Positions 26,558 to 34,844 are shown, counted from the stretch's first letter. The stretch: DNA of 64,000 nucleotides from Ralstonia condita (GCF_958405655.1 NZ_CATYWO010000001.1:62001-126000); one strand, 5' to 3'. Numbers and translations: made by a program. Notes: generated by a model not told the origin, from the sequence alone.

Positions 26558-27910
26558 CTACAGGGCAGCAGCGCTGGGGCGGATGACGTCGATCAGCAAC
26601 ACGCGCAGGCCCTCGCGCTCACCGTCGGGCCGTGGGGTTACGCCGCGTTGCGGACGCGGGGCGGCAAGCGGTGCCGGGTCTTCGGCGCTCATCCCGAATA
26701 CCGCCAGTTTCGATGCGGCAATGCGCTGCAGCGTGCTGCGCACACCTGGCACGTCGAGGTCTTCCGGGTCGAAGCCGGTGGTCGCCGTCCAGTCGTCGCG
26801 CGCGATGTCCTGCAGGCCGTTGGCCATCTCGAATTGCAACGATGCACCGAACCCCTTCTGCAGCGAGTGCGTGCCAAGCAGGTATTCCGCCGTCAGGAAA
26901 CCGCGCAGCCGGGTCCAGAACGCCGGCGGCGCGATGTTGCCGCTCTTGAGCGCATGGCTCGGTGCGACTTCCCAGCTATGGTCGAGCAGCCGGTTGATGA
27001 GTCGTCCCCAGGTGGGCACGTCGGTGCCGGCAGAGCAGTCTTCACCCGGACCTTCCGGCCGCGCGAGTTGGCGCAGCAAGCCCGTGAACGAGCCCGAGTG
27101 GGGGCGCGCCCCGCCTGCCTGCGGGCCTGACGGCCAGCGCCATTGCAGCGGCGACGGTGGCCGCGCACCGGGCCACTGCGCGTACTGCTGCAGACCGGAG
27201 CAGGGCGTCAGGTAGCGCCATTGGCGCTGATCGCGACCGATGCGGCGCAGGGGATCGAGATCCGCCGACAGCTCGAACTTGCCGAGGAACACGGCATTGC
27301 GTGACTTGATTGGCGAGCGCGCATAGACATTGAAGTCGGGCCAACCCTCGTAGAGGCTGATCTGCGGCAGCGTGTGGTGCTTGTCGAGGGCATCGTCGGG
27401 CTGGTCGATCCGGCGGGCGGTGATGAACAGCGCGCGGCAATCGAGGGTCGGCACGGCACCGCGCAGGCGCAGCAGCACGAGCATGTCGCCGAACTCGGCC
27501 GGGCGTGCTTCTGCCCGGGCAGGGTAGGCGTGCGGTTGTTCGTCGGGCCAGAAGGTGGTCAGGCGCAGTGCCGAACCCGGAAACGCGCCGCGCAAGCCTT
27601 GTCGTAGCAAACGCAGGCCGTCGGAGCCGCGCAGGATGCGCAGGATGGACAGGTCGTCGCGCAGGGCGGCGTCGGGATGCGGAGCGCGGCCGCCGTGTTC
27701 GGCGGCCAGGGCGAAGCGCCATAGCGCTGTGTCGCTGGCCAGGTCTTGCGCGGCCGCCTGGGTGTGGGCAGCCACCGCAGCGGGGCGGGCGCCGGACATC
27801 GGCTCGCGGGCGCCGCCGGGGACGTCTCCTGCTCCGGCCTGGGCGCTGTTGGTCGACCCGGCAATCGCGCCAGAAAGGCCCCTGTATGGCGGCCGGTTGC
27901 GCTCGGGCAT
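26558..27910 (-). CDS. Hypothetical protein, about 450 residues
   Basis: I do not recognise this family. From ATG 27910 (MPERNRPPYRGLSG) it reads a Pro/Ala-rich, probably disordered N-terminus, then a folded region with few hydrophobic runs and no signal peptide or membrane helix. Distinct segments are DFNVYARSPIKSRNAVFLG, LRRIGRDQRQWRYLTP and AEYLLGTHSLQKGFGASLQF. The C-terminus ends in RVLLIDVIRP. GC-rich codon use is like its neighbours, so it is a real gene rather than a shadow frame. An in-frame codon 19 residues upstream (27967) is possible but less likely. Confidence 0.68.
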   Translation of the reverse strand: MPERNRPPYRGLSGAIAGSTNSAQAGAGDVPGGAREPMSGARPAAVAAHTQAAAQDLASDTALWRFALAAEHGGRAPHPDAALRDDLSILRILRGSDGLRLLRQGLRGAFPGSALRLTTFWPDEQPHAYPARAEARPAEFGDMLVLLRLRGAVPTLDCRALFITARRIDQPDDALDKHHTLPQISLYEGWPDFNVYARSPIKSRNAVFLGKFELSADLDPLRRIGRDQRQWRYLTPCSGLQQYAQWPGARPPSPLQWRWPSGPQAGGARPHSGSFTGLLRQLARPEGPGEDCSAGTDVPTWGRLINRLLDHSWEVAPSHALKSGNIAPPAFWTRLRGFLTAEYLLGTHSLQKGFGASLQFEMANGLQDIARDDWTATTGFDPEDLDVPGVRSTLQRIAASKLAVFGMSAEDPAPLAAPRPQRGVTPRPDGEREGLRVLLIDVIRPSAAAL

Positions 27911-28017
27911 GGTTGTTCCAGTCGTTGTATCGATTCCTCTGGCGCGCAGCATAGCACCATGCGGCATACCCGAAAATGCACCGGCGCCCCTCCCCTGGTT
28001 GGGCAGGCGGTGCGCGA

Positions 28018-29565
28018 TCAGGCGGTACGGAACGACGCCACCGCGTCGCGCAGCGTCTGCGCCTGCTCTTCCAGTGACAGCGCCGCAGCCGTCGCCTGCT
28101 CGACCAGCGCCGCGTTCTGCTGCGTCACCTCATCCATCTGCGTGACGGCCTGGTTGACTTGCTCGATGCCCGAGCTTTGCTCGTCGGACGCCGAGCTGAT
28201 CTCCCCCATGATGTCCGTCACGCGCTTGACGGCGACGACCACCTCGTCGATCACGCTGCCGGCTTCCGCCACCAAGGTCGAACCGTTCTCAACGCGGCCA
28301 ACCGAATCGCTGATGAGTTCCTTGATCTCCTTGGCCGCCGTGGCCGAGTGCTGCGCCAGGCTGCGCACTTCACCCGCCACCACCGCAAAGCCCCGGCCCT
28401 GTTCGCCCGCGCGCGCGGCTTCCACCGCCGCATTCAGCGCCAGGATGTTGGTCTGGAACGCGATGCCCTCGATCACGCCGATGATGTCGGCGATCTTCTT
28501 GCTGCTGGCGTTGATGCCGGCCATGGTTTCCACCACGCGGCCGACCACCTCGCCGCCTTTGACGGCGATGTCCGACGCATTGCCCGCCAACTGGCTCGCC
28601 TGGCGGGCGTTGTCCGCGTTCTGCTTCACGATGCTGGTCAGCTCTTCCATGCTGGAAGCGGTTTCTTCCAGCGAGCTGGCCTGCTGCTCCGTGCGCTGCG
28701 ACAGGTCGGCATTGCCCGCCGCGATCTGCTTGGTCGCACTGGCAATTGAATCGGCGGACGTCTTGATGTGGCCAATGGTTCCGGTCAGGTGCTGCTGCAT
28801 CTGCGCCATGGCCACCAGCATGCTGTCACGGTCGCCGGCGGAGGTTTCCACATGCATGGCGAGATCGCCCGCGGCGATGCGGCGAGCCACCTCGGCGGCA
28901 TAGCTCGGTTCGCCGCCAAGCCCTCGCTGCACGTTTCGAATGATGAGTGACATGGCCACCGTCACCACGCCACCCACCAGCAGGATGACGATCAGGTTCG
29001 CGATGAGCGAATGCCGGTACGTAGCGTCCACTTCCTGCAGGAAGAGCGCGCTCGACAGATTCCAGTCCCACGGAGCAAAACGTTTCACATACCCGATCTT
29101 GGGCAGTGCCGTGTCGCTGCCAGGCAGGCGGCCCTGGTACTCGGCAAAGCCGAAACCCTTGTCTTTGGCCGCGTTGACGATGGTCGGATACACGGGCTTG
29201 CCGGTCGGGTCTTTGAAGCCGGCCGTGCTTTTGCCCACCATGTCGGGAAGTGTGGGGTGCATCAGCAAGGTGAGCTGTGAATCGACCACGAACAGGTAAC
29301 CGGTAGTGCCGTAGCGCATCGAGGCGAGCGTCGTCAGGGCGGCCTTCTTTGCGTCGGCTTCGCTCATGGCGCCGGATTGCGCCTTGGCGTGATACAGCTT
29401 GGCGACGCCCTCGGCAGCATCCACGAGGTTCTGCAGACCTGCCTTGCGCTCGTCGAGCATGGTGGTGCGGGTCTCCATCGCGCTCCAGATGCCGACGCCG
29501 ACGAGGCCAAGCCACATCAGGGCCAGAGCCAGGCGCAGCTTTGCTTTGAGGGTCCACTGTCCCAT
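28018..29565 (-). CDS. Methyl-accepting chemotaxis protein, single-Cache type
   Basis: 515-residue chemoreceptor. TM1 (about 10-28) and TM2 (about 190-212) flank a periplasmic sCache domain with YLFVVDSQLTLLMHP and PWDWNLSSALFLQEVD. HAMP follows, then a long signalling coiled coil with hairpin tip EGIAFQTNILALNAAVEAA and AGEQGRGFAVVAGEVRSLA. The C-terminus lacks a CheR-tethering NWETF pentapeptide. The ligand class is unknown; sCache receptors often sense small organic acids. A sigma-28-like promoter lies 44 bp upstream. Confidence 0.95.
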   Translation of the reverse strand: MGQWTLKAKLRLALALMWLGLVGVGIWSAMETRTTMLDERKAGLQNLVDAAEGVAKLYHAKAQSGAMSEADAKKAALTTLASMRYGTTGYLFVVDSQLTLLMHPTLPDMVGKSTAGFKDPTGKPVYPTIVNAAKDKGFGFAEYQGRLPGSDTALPKIGYVKRFAPWDWNLSSALFLQEVDATYRHSLIANLIVILLVGGVVTVAMSLIIRNVQRGLGGEPSYAAEVARRIAAGDLAMHVETSAGDRDSMLVAMAQMQQHLTGTIGHIKTSADSIASATKQIAAGNADLSQRTEQQASSLEETASSMEELTSIVKQNADNARQASQLAGNASDIAVKGGEVVGRVVETMAGINASSKKIADIIGVIEGIAFQTNILALNAAVEAARAGEQGRGFAVVAGEVRSLAQHSATAAKEIKELISDSVGRVENGSTLVAEAGSVIDEVVVAVKRVTDIMGEISSASDEQSSGIEQVNQAVTQMDEVTQQNAALVEQATAAALSLEEQAQTLRDAVASFRTA

Positions 29566-29608
29566 GTCGTGTTCTCTCCACCTGCCGTTGATGTGTCTTC
29601 CTCACGAA

Positions 29609-29635
29609 GTAACGGCGCCAGGTGTCCTTTCTTGA
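29609..29635 (-). promoter_or_regulatory. Putative sigma-28 (FliA) promoter of the chemoreceptor gene
   Basis: On the minus strand TCAA and GCCGTTAC are separated by 15 bp, close to the flagellar sigma consensus (TAAA or TCAA, N15, GCCGATAA). The site ends 44 bp before the ATG. The product is a chemotaxis receptor, the kind of gene FliA controls. Confidence 0.6.
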
Positions 29636-29671
29636 GTGGAGGACCGCGTGCACCGGGTCCCGGAATTTCCC

Positions 29672-29703
29672 AAAAAAGAAGGCGCCGGCATACACCGGCG
29701 CCC
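29672..29703 (-). terminator. Rho-independent terminator after the DUF2147 gene
   Basis: On the minus strand GGCGCCGG / CCGGCGCC with loop TGTATG is followed by TTCTTTTTTGGG. A second GC stem (GGCGCCC / GGGCGCC, 29712-29732) precedes it, so the transcript would meet two consecutive hairpins between the DUF2147 stop and the chemoreceptor promoter. Confidence 0.8.
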
Positions 29704-29766
29704 GAAGAGACGGCGCCCGAAAAGGGGGCGCCGCCGCGCGTGGGTTGACCCGTTATCGCTTGGCGA

Positions 29767-30219
29767 TCATTCGCGGACCCAGGTCTGCGTGCGGCCCAGC
29801 AGGCTGATGCCCAGGAAGCCGCGCACGTCGAGCTTCTTGCCGCCATCCTCGAGCGACATCTTGGCGCTGTAGACCTTGCCGTTCTCGGGATCGAGGATGT
29901 TGCCGCCCGACCACTCGTTGTCGCCGGTCTTCTTCAGGTCCTTCAGGATGGTCAGGCCCTGGATCGGCTGGTCCTTGCGATCGTCCGTGCACTTGGAGCA
30001 GGTCTTGTTCTCATCGCCGGGCACCAGGATTTTGGTGACCTTGCCCGAGAACACGCCGTCGTTGTCGACGATCGTGACTTCGCCCTTTTGCTTGCCGGTG
30101 TTGTCGTCGATCGTCTTCCAGGTGCCAGCGGGGGTGGCCTGCGCGAACGCGCCGCCGGCCGCCAGTGCGAAGGCCAATGCGCCAGCCAGGCGCGCGAGGG
30201 TGTGGGGGGTCTGTTTCAT
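29767..30219 (-). CDS. DUF2147 secreted protein
   Basis: 150 residues with a classical signal peptide ending AGGAFAQA (about residue 27). The mature part starts TPAGTWKTIDDNTGKQKG and contains ILVPGDENKTCSKCTDD and GLTILKDLKK, the pattern of the DUF2147 family: periplasmic or exported proteins of unknown function with a small beta-barrel. Cysteines in TCSKC could form a disulfide. Sits between the low-complexity lipoprotein and the chemoreceptor genes. Confidence 0.85.
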   Translation of the reverse strand: MKQTPHTLARLAGALAFALAAGGAFAQATPAGTWKTIDDNTGKQKGEVTIVDNDGVFSGKVTKILVPGDENKTCSKCTDDRKDQPIQGLTILKDLKKTGDNEWSGGNILDPENGKVYSAKMSLEDGGKKLDVRGFLGISLLGRTQTWVRE

Positions 30220-30282
30220 TGTGGAGTCTCCTTGTTAGGGTACAAAAATGGGGTAAGGGCAGACCGGTGCGTATCTCGCGGA

Positions 30283-31377
30283 TCAGTGGGTGCCGAGCGC
30301 ACCGGTCAGGGGGGACAGCGGATTGCTGCCCGAGCCAGCGGCGGTGTTCGTGACACCGCCGAGCGCATTCGTGATGGGCGCGAGCGGGTTGCCGCTACCG
30401 GCAGCGCCGCTCAGCGCGCTTGTTACGGGTGCCAGCGGATTGCTGCCGCCACCGAGTCCGCCGCCCAGCGCGCCAGTGACCGGCGCAAGGGGGTTGGTCG
30501 AGCCGCCGCTACCGCCGTTCACCAGGCCGCCGGCACTGGCTACCGTTGCGCCCACAGCGCCGACCACGCCGCCAGCATCGGCCGCGACCGGGTTGCCGCC
30601 GGCAGCGCCGGCCTGCGCACCTGCCGTCTGCAGACCTCCGCCTGCCGTGTTGAGGGCGCCGGCGAGCGGGCCGCCGAGCATGGTCGCCGCGCCGACCTGT
30701 TGCGTGCCCTTCGCGACCTGCGAGGCCAGCGGCACGATTGCATTGCTCGTCTGTTGCGTGACTTGCTGAACCGGCCCGCTCGACGTGCCAATGGTGATGA
30801 GTCCGCCCGCGCCTTGCAGCACCTGGCCGAGCGCAGACACGCCACTACCCGCCGGTGCTGTCACCGGATTGAGCGGCGCCAGCGGACTGCCCGGGGCGCC
30901 AACGTCGGTGATCGTCTGCCCGGCATTGCCGACGGTTACGCCGGTGGAGCGCACGACGTCACCCGAACTCTGCACCGTGGTGCCCACCGGATCGGGCGTC
31001 GAGCCGGTCTTGCCAAGCCCGTTACCGATGCCGTTGCCCAGCACCTGCACGGTATTGCCCGCAGACGTGACGGTCGCACCCAGGTCCTTCTGCGCGGCGG
31101 TGCCGCCCACGATGGGCACCGAGGCCGTGCCGATCGTCGTGCCAAGGTCACTGACCGTCTTGCCGCTCTGCGTCACGACGTTGCCGCCGTTGCTGGCGAC
31201 GTTGCCGACCGGCACTGCGCCAGGGTCGCTGTTGGTGGTCGAAGTCGGTGTGGAACCGTTTGGATTGCCGCCCGATGCACAGCCGGCCAGCGCGAGCACG
31301 GCAAGTGCGGCCGCGGCGAGCAGGGTGCGGGACGACAAAGAAGCGGAAGAAGCTTGGAGCGGGGTTTGAGTCTTCAT
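30283..31377 (-). CDS. Low-complexity, Gly/Ala/Thr-rich lipoprotein A (bacterial collagen-like middle-domain type)
   Basis: 364 residues. The signal segment LLAAAALAVLALAGC ends in a lipobox, so an outer-membrane or surface lipoprotein is expected. The mature part is Gly/Ala/Ser/Thr/Val-rich, contains SGPVQQVTQQTSNAIVPLAS, and ends with four near-repeats of NPLAPVTxAL spaced 17-21 residues apart. No true Gly-X-Y collagen helix is seen. ATG 31377 (MKTQTPLQASS) is chosen because the signal peptide starts there. Homologous to the next gene. Confidence 0.72.
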   Translation of the reverse strand: MKTQTPLQASSASLSSRTLLAAAALAVLALAGCASGGNPNGSTPTSTTNSDPGAVPVGNVASNGGNVVTQSGKTVSDLGTTIGTASVPIVGGTAAQKDLGATVTSAGNTVQVLGNGIGNGLGKTGSTPDPVGTTVQSSGDVVRSTGVTVGNAGQTITDVGAPGSPLAPLNPVTAPAGSGVSALGQVLQGAGGLITIGTSSGPVQQVTQQTSNAIVPLASQVAKGTQQVGAATMLGGPLAGALNTAGGGLQTAGAQAGAAGGNPVAADAGGVVGAVGATVASAGGLVNGGSGGSTNPLAPVTGALGGGLGGGSNPLAPVTSALSGAAGSGNPLAPITNALGGVTNTAAGSGSNPLSPLTGALGTH

Positions 31378-31507
31378 GGTGTGTCTCCTTGTAAGCGCGG
31401 CCCGTACCGCGTAAAAACCGCTGGGTGTCAGAAGAACGCGCATCTGGCGTCCAGCGGGTAGCATCCGCCTGCGTTTGCCGTCGAATGCAAAGAAAGTTCT
31501 CCAGGGC

Positions 31508-32284
31508 TCAGCGGGGGGCAGCAGATGTCACACCCGACAGCACCCCGCCGACCAGCCCGCTGACGGCAGAGCCCATGCTGCCGAGCCCGCCGAGCGCCGT
31601 ATTCGCACCCGTGACGCTGCCTAGCGTGCCGGCGCCGGGGATCCCCGCCGTCAAGGCGCTCACGGCCGAGGTGACCGGCGCCAGCGCGCCGCCCAGGGCG
31701 CCGGACAATGCGCCACCCGCCGTACTCGCCGCACCCGGCTGTGCCGTGGGCGTGACGAGTGTCGACAGTCCGCTGGTGAGCGAACCCAGCGAGGTCAGCG
31801 TATTGCCGACCGTCGACACCAGTGCATTGCCGCCGCCCGCTGACGTAATCGTGCTGCCCTCGCTGCCAAGCGTGCCGCCGAGCGTCGTCAGTGTGCTGCC
31901 CACCGGCGTGCCCAGACCCGTCGCCGTTGCCAGCGTCTGCGTCGTGGAGGTCAGCGTGGAAGTCAGCGGCACGATGGCCGTGACGGTGGTCGTGGCCACT
32001 TGCTCGACCGGGCCGCTTAGCGTGGCGACGGGCGTATTGCCGGTTGCGCCGGTGCTGCCCGTCGACGCATCGCCGTTGTTGCTCGACCACGTCGGCGAAC
32101 CCGATGCCGTGATCGCCGGTTTGGCTTGTGAATCGCTGCCGCCGCCCAGCGACGCACCCATGTCGCCGCTGCCTGAATTCGCGCAGCCAGCCAGCGCGGC
32201 CAGCGATGCTGTCGCCAGCACGCACTGCGCCAGGATTCCGCACGTTGGCGGATTCGATTTCGCCAAGAACGCTATATCGCGCAT
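31508..32284 (-). CDS. Low-complexity, Gly/Ala/Thr-rich lipoprotein B, paralogue of A
   Basis: 258 residues from ATG 32284 (MRDIAFLAKSN). The signal segment ATASLAALAGC is a lipobox, followed by Ser/Gly-rich sequence. SGPVEQVATTTVTAIVPLTS aligns with SGPVQQVTQQTSNAIVPLAS of lipoprotein A, and both continue with Thr/Gly-rich sequence, so the two derive from a tandem duplication. B lacks the NPLAPVT repeats of A and ends in GLVGGVLSGVTSAAPR. Surface adhesion is a guess only. It would be transcribed before A. Confidence 0.7.
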   Translation of the reverse strand: MRDIAFLAKSNPPTCGILAQCVLATASLAALAGCANSGSGDMGASLGGGSDSQAKPAITASGSPTWSSNNGDASTGSTGATGNTPVATLSGPVEQVATTTVTAIVPLTSTLTSTTQTLATATGLGTPVGSTLTTLGGTLGSEGSTITSAGGGNALVSTVGNTLTSLGSLTSGLSTLVTPTAQPGAASTAGGALSGALGGALAPVTSAVSALTAGIPGAGTLGSVTGANTALGGLGSMGSAVSGLVGGVLSGVTSAAPR

Positions 32285-33408
32285 CTTGTGCCTCCACTGC
32301 TCAGAACGCTTGTGTTGGACCCCTGCTGTCTTGCGCTCTTTGTTCGTCGGGTGGGCCATCGCCGCACCAACGGGTTGGCGAAGACCTCCCTGTCTTGTCA
32401 CGAACCACGCGCAGGTCCGTGCCACGCCGCGCAGTCGATGCCGCGCTGACGTGGTGGAAGGATCGTGGAGTGAAACCGAATGGCATGGCAATCAGCGCCA
32501 ACCTGACATGAGCCCGTGCGGTTGCAGCATTTCACCGGATTGGAGTCGCGTAAAGCCAGATATCAAGCCGCACGTGAGGTTTTTGGATTGCAACAAAACA
32601 GGTCGTCCGAGTGGCATAGAGCAATCCTTCTATCGTCGCAAAACCGCGTCGTTTCAAACGCCGTCGCGTGCGGATCTCGACCGTGATCGAGCAGGGTTTT
32701 CCCGCGTTCGGTGCGGCGCCATGGCTTCCACACAGCTTCACGACAACGCCCCTTGCACAGCCTGCTCGGCAGCGCCGGCATCGAAACGCGCAACGCAGAA
32801 GGCCGCAGCGTTGCGCATCCTCATCGCGACGAACGCTCGCACCGTCGTATGCATCGATCCGCGTCAGCGATTCGACAACACAGCGTGACCTGCGGCACGC
32901 GATTTGCGGTATGCGTATGCATGTGGGTCACCGCGATCGCATCCGCTTCGCACACCATGCATCGCGCATGAGCGACAGGCGCATGCGCAGCGTGTCTGCG
33001 ATGCGCTGCGATGCGTTTGTCTCGTCGCCGCGTGCGCGCAGCGCGCATCGAATGCGTGAGCGCGCGTCAGAAATCCGCGCACGTTGTCGTATCCACGCAT
33101 CGTTTTTTTCGACATGCATGGCGTTGGTCGCGTGTGGTTGCGCGCGACGATGCCGAATACGCGCATCGATCGCGCACGTCTGCACGATGCGTCAGCGCGT
33201 GGCATTGCAAGCCGCCGTAAACCGGCATGAACATTGGCTTTGCGGGGGGTGTGTGTCAGCGTGAAACAACGCGTCGACGTGAGGTCACGACGCAAGAAAA
33301 TGCGCGCTTGCGAGGTCGTCTGCCACGCATGCGCGATTCAGATCGTGTCGACGCACAGAGGCAGCGCAATCCTTCACCAAAACTCGCCGCGCTTTTTGCA
33401 TAAATCTC
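32285..33408. other. About 1.1 kb without a convincing gene; alternating purine-pyrimidine words
   Basis: Frames on both strands are open by chance but code for Arg/His/Cys-rich strings without domains. From about 32780 to 33310 the DNA is unusually dense in words such as GCGCAT, ATGCAT, GATGCG and GCGCGC. Strictly alternating purine-pyrimidine runs include 32909-32925, 32979-32989 and 33029-33040. Such runs favour Z-DNA. The part nearer 32300-32700 probably holds the promoter of lipoprotein B; I could not place it. Confidence 0.55.
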
Positions 33409-33437
33409 TTAACATCACTGCGCAAACGAATTATGAT
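33409..33437 (+). promoter_or_regulatory. Sigma-70 promoter upstream of the histone-like gene
   Basis: TTAACA (33409-33414) and TATGAT (33432-33437) with exactly 17 bp between, in an AT-rich island (33395-33440) inside GC-rich surroundings. Expected transcript start is near 33444, which gives a leader of about 575 nt to the histone-like ATG, or 100 nt to the small ORF at 33548. Confidence 0.65.
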
Positions 33438-33547
33438 TCGCCTTGACAAGACGTTGAGTTCGATGCAAGACAGCTTTACTCGATCAACGTCGATGAAGTT
33501 CAAGATGCGGTAGTGAAGAAGAGTAGTCGAGGAGCGTAACCACTTTG

Positions 33548-33991
33548 ATGCACGCCACGCCGACAGGGCTGTTTGAACTCGGTGCCGTCTCTGCGATCCC
33601 GCCTTCGGGATGGGCGTACTACCCCCAAAAGAAAACGCGCGCTCTCCAGTTTCTCGCTGTCTGCAAAGCGCCGCTGCAAGCGGCTTTGCAACCCACGCAG
33701 CGATTCGCGCAAGATCAGATTTCGACCGGTGTGGCCACGATGCCCCGGTTCTCTCAGTTGATGAAGACTCACCGGATGCCGTCTGTCCGGCTGGCCGAAG
33801 CTGTGTGCGTGTACGCAGCCGAGGTTCGCAACTTGCTGCGTGTGTTCGCCGCGCTCGTTGCGAGTCTTCCTACCGAATTCATTAGCGTGCGACTGCTGTC
33901 TGGTGGCGCGCCGATGAATCGCTCGCTCGGTTGGTCTGGCGATGAAGTCGCGTCGTGGGATCGGGCCGGTCGGGTTGCTCAATCTCGATAG
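33548..33991 (+). CDS. Possible small protein between promoter and histone-like gene
   Basis: 147 residues from ATG 33548 (MHATPTGLFELGAV). Third codon positions are moderately GC-rich, as in coding DNA here. GAGGAG lies about 14 bp upstream, rather far. No domain, signal peptide or membrane helix is recognised; the middle (TRALQFLAVCKAPLQAALQP) looks helical. It ends 29 bp before the histone-like start, so co-transcription is plausible. The stretch may equally be a long untranslated leader, so this is a weak call. Confidence 0.33.
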   Translation: MHATPTGLFELGAVSAIPPSGWAYYPQKKTRALQFLAVCKAPLQAALQPTQRFAQDQISTGVATMPRFSQLMKTHRMPSVRLAEAVCVYAAEVRNLLRVFAALVASLPTEFISVRLLSGGAPMNRSLGWSGDEVASWDRAGRVAQSR

Positions 33992-34020
33992 TTCGATACC
34001 CAATCTTGAAGGAGTTTCCC

Positions 34021-34608
34021 ATGGCAACTGCTGCTAAGAAGAAACCGGCCGCCAAGGCCCCGGCCAAGAAGGCCGCTGCGAAGAAGGCTGCTCCGGCCGC
34101 CAAGAAGGCTGCTGCAAAGAAGGCAGCTCCGGCCGCCAAGAAGGCTCCGGCCGCTAAGAAGGCTGCTGCCAAGAAGGCTCCGGCCGCCAAGAAGGCTGCT
34201 GCCAAGAAGGCTCCCGCCAAGAAGGCCGCAGTGAAGAAGGTTGCAGCGAAGAAGGCTCCGGCCAAGAAAGCTGCAGTGAAGAAGGTTGCAGCGAAGAAGG
34301 CCCCGGCCAAGAAGGCTGCAGTGAAGAAGGTTGCAGCGAAGAAGGCCCCGGCCAAGAAGGCTGCTGCCAAGAAGGCTCCGGCCGCCAAGAAGGCTGCTGC
34401 CAAGCCTGCTGCGAAGAAGGCTCCGGCCAAGAAGGCCCCGGCTGCCAAGAAGGCTGCTGCCAAGCCTGCTGCGAAGAAGGCCCCGGCCAAGAAGGCTGTC
34501 GCCAAGCCCGCTGCTGCTCCGGCCGTTGCACCTGCTGCTGCACCCGCTGCCAAGACCGCGCTGAACCCGGCTGCGGCATGGCCGTTCCCGACCGGCAACC
34601 GTCCGTAA
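34021..34608 (+). CDS. Histone H1-like Lys/Ala/Pro-rich DNA-binding protein
   Basis: 195 residues, almost entirely AKKAA, AKKAP and VKKVAAKKAP repeats, strongly basic, with the C-terminus LNPAAAWPFPTGNRP. It resembles eukaryotic H1 tails and bacterial AlgP/Hc1-type proteins that bind and compact DNA. ATG 34021 follows AAGGAG. The repeat is low-complexity and is expected to vary in copy number between strains. Confidence 0.9.
   Translation: MATAAKKKPAAKAPAKKAAAKKAAPAAKKAAAKKAAPAAKKAPAAKKAAAKKAPAAKKAAAKKAPAKKAAVKKVAAKKAPAKKAAVKKVAAKKAPAKKAAVKKVAAKKAPAKKAAAKKAPAAKKAAAKPAAKKAPAKKAPAAKKAAAKPAAKKAPAKKAVAKPAAAPAVAPAAAPAAKTALNPAAAWPFPTGNRP
34228..34362 (+). repeat. 45-bp tandem repeat, three copies, inside the histone-like gene
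   Basis: Copies start at 34228, 34273 and 34318 with GCAGTGAAGAAGGTTGCAGC and continue into AAGGC(T/C)CCGGCCAAGAA. They differ by only a few bases, so this block is younger than the looser AKKAA repeats around it. Each copy encodes 15 residues (AVKKVAAKKAPAKKA), keeping the frame when copy number changes. Confidence 0.85.
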
Positions 34609-34712
34609 GTCATTCCTACGACGGTGATCCTCCGGGACCCAAGCGGCGCGCGTGTCGCGCCCACCTGATCGGATACTGCGTATCCGGTCCGCAAGACCTG
34701 GTGTCTTGCACC

Positions 34713-34747
34713 GCCCGCCGATCGGCTCACGCCCCGGCGGGCTTTTT
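34713..34747 (+). terminator. Rho-independent terminator after the histone-like gene
   Basis: Stem GCCCGCCG / CGGCGGGC with a 14-base loop, followed by TTTTT, about 105 bp downstream of the stop. Confidence 0.75.
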
Positions 34748-34773
34748 CTTGGCTGCGCGATTCATCGAGGCAT

Positions 34774-34805
34774 AAAAAAACCGCACCGGCGCAATGCCGA
34801 TGCGG
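34774..34805 (-). terminator. Rho-independent terminator after the glycine-zipper gene
   Basis: On the minus strand CCGCATCGGC / GCCGGTGCGG (one mismatch) is followed by TTTTTTT, about 40 bp past the stop of the minus-strand gene at 34845. Confidence 0.75.
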
Positions 34806-34844
34806 CTGGTCTCGTAGCCCGCCGAGGGGCGTACGTCGCGTCGA

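Noticed and set aside
32668..33295. Arg/His/Cys-rich frames on both strands
   Set aside because: They are open only because of the repeated GCG/CAT words. There is no start context and no domain, and both strands are equally open.
34228..34362. Possible CRISPR-like regular repeat
   Set aside because: The 45-bp units are contiguous without spacers and lie inside a coding sequence.
34154..34579. Minus-strand Gln/Pro/Ser/Trp-rich frame within the histone-like gene
   Set aside because: It is the mirror of the AAG/GCC repeat codons. The plus-strand product is a known protein type with a good ribosome site.
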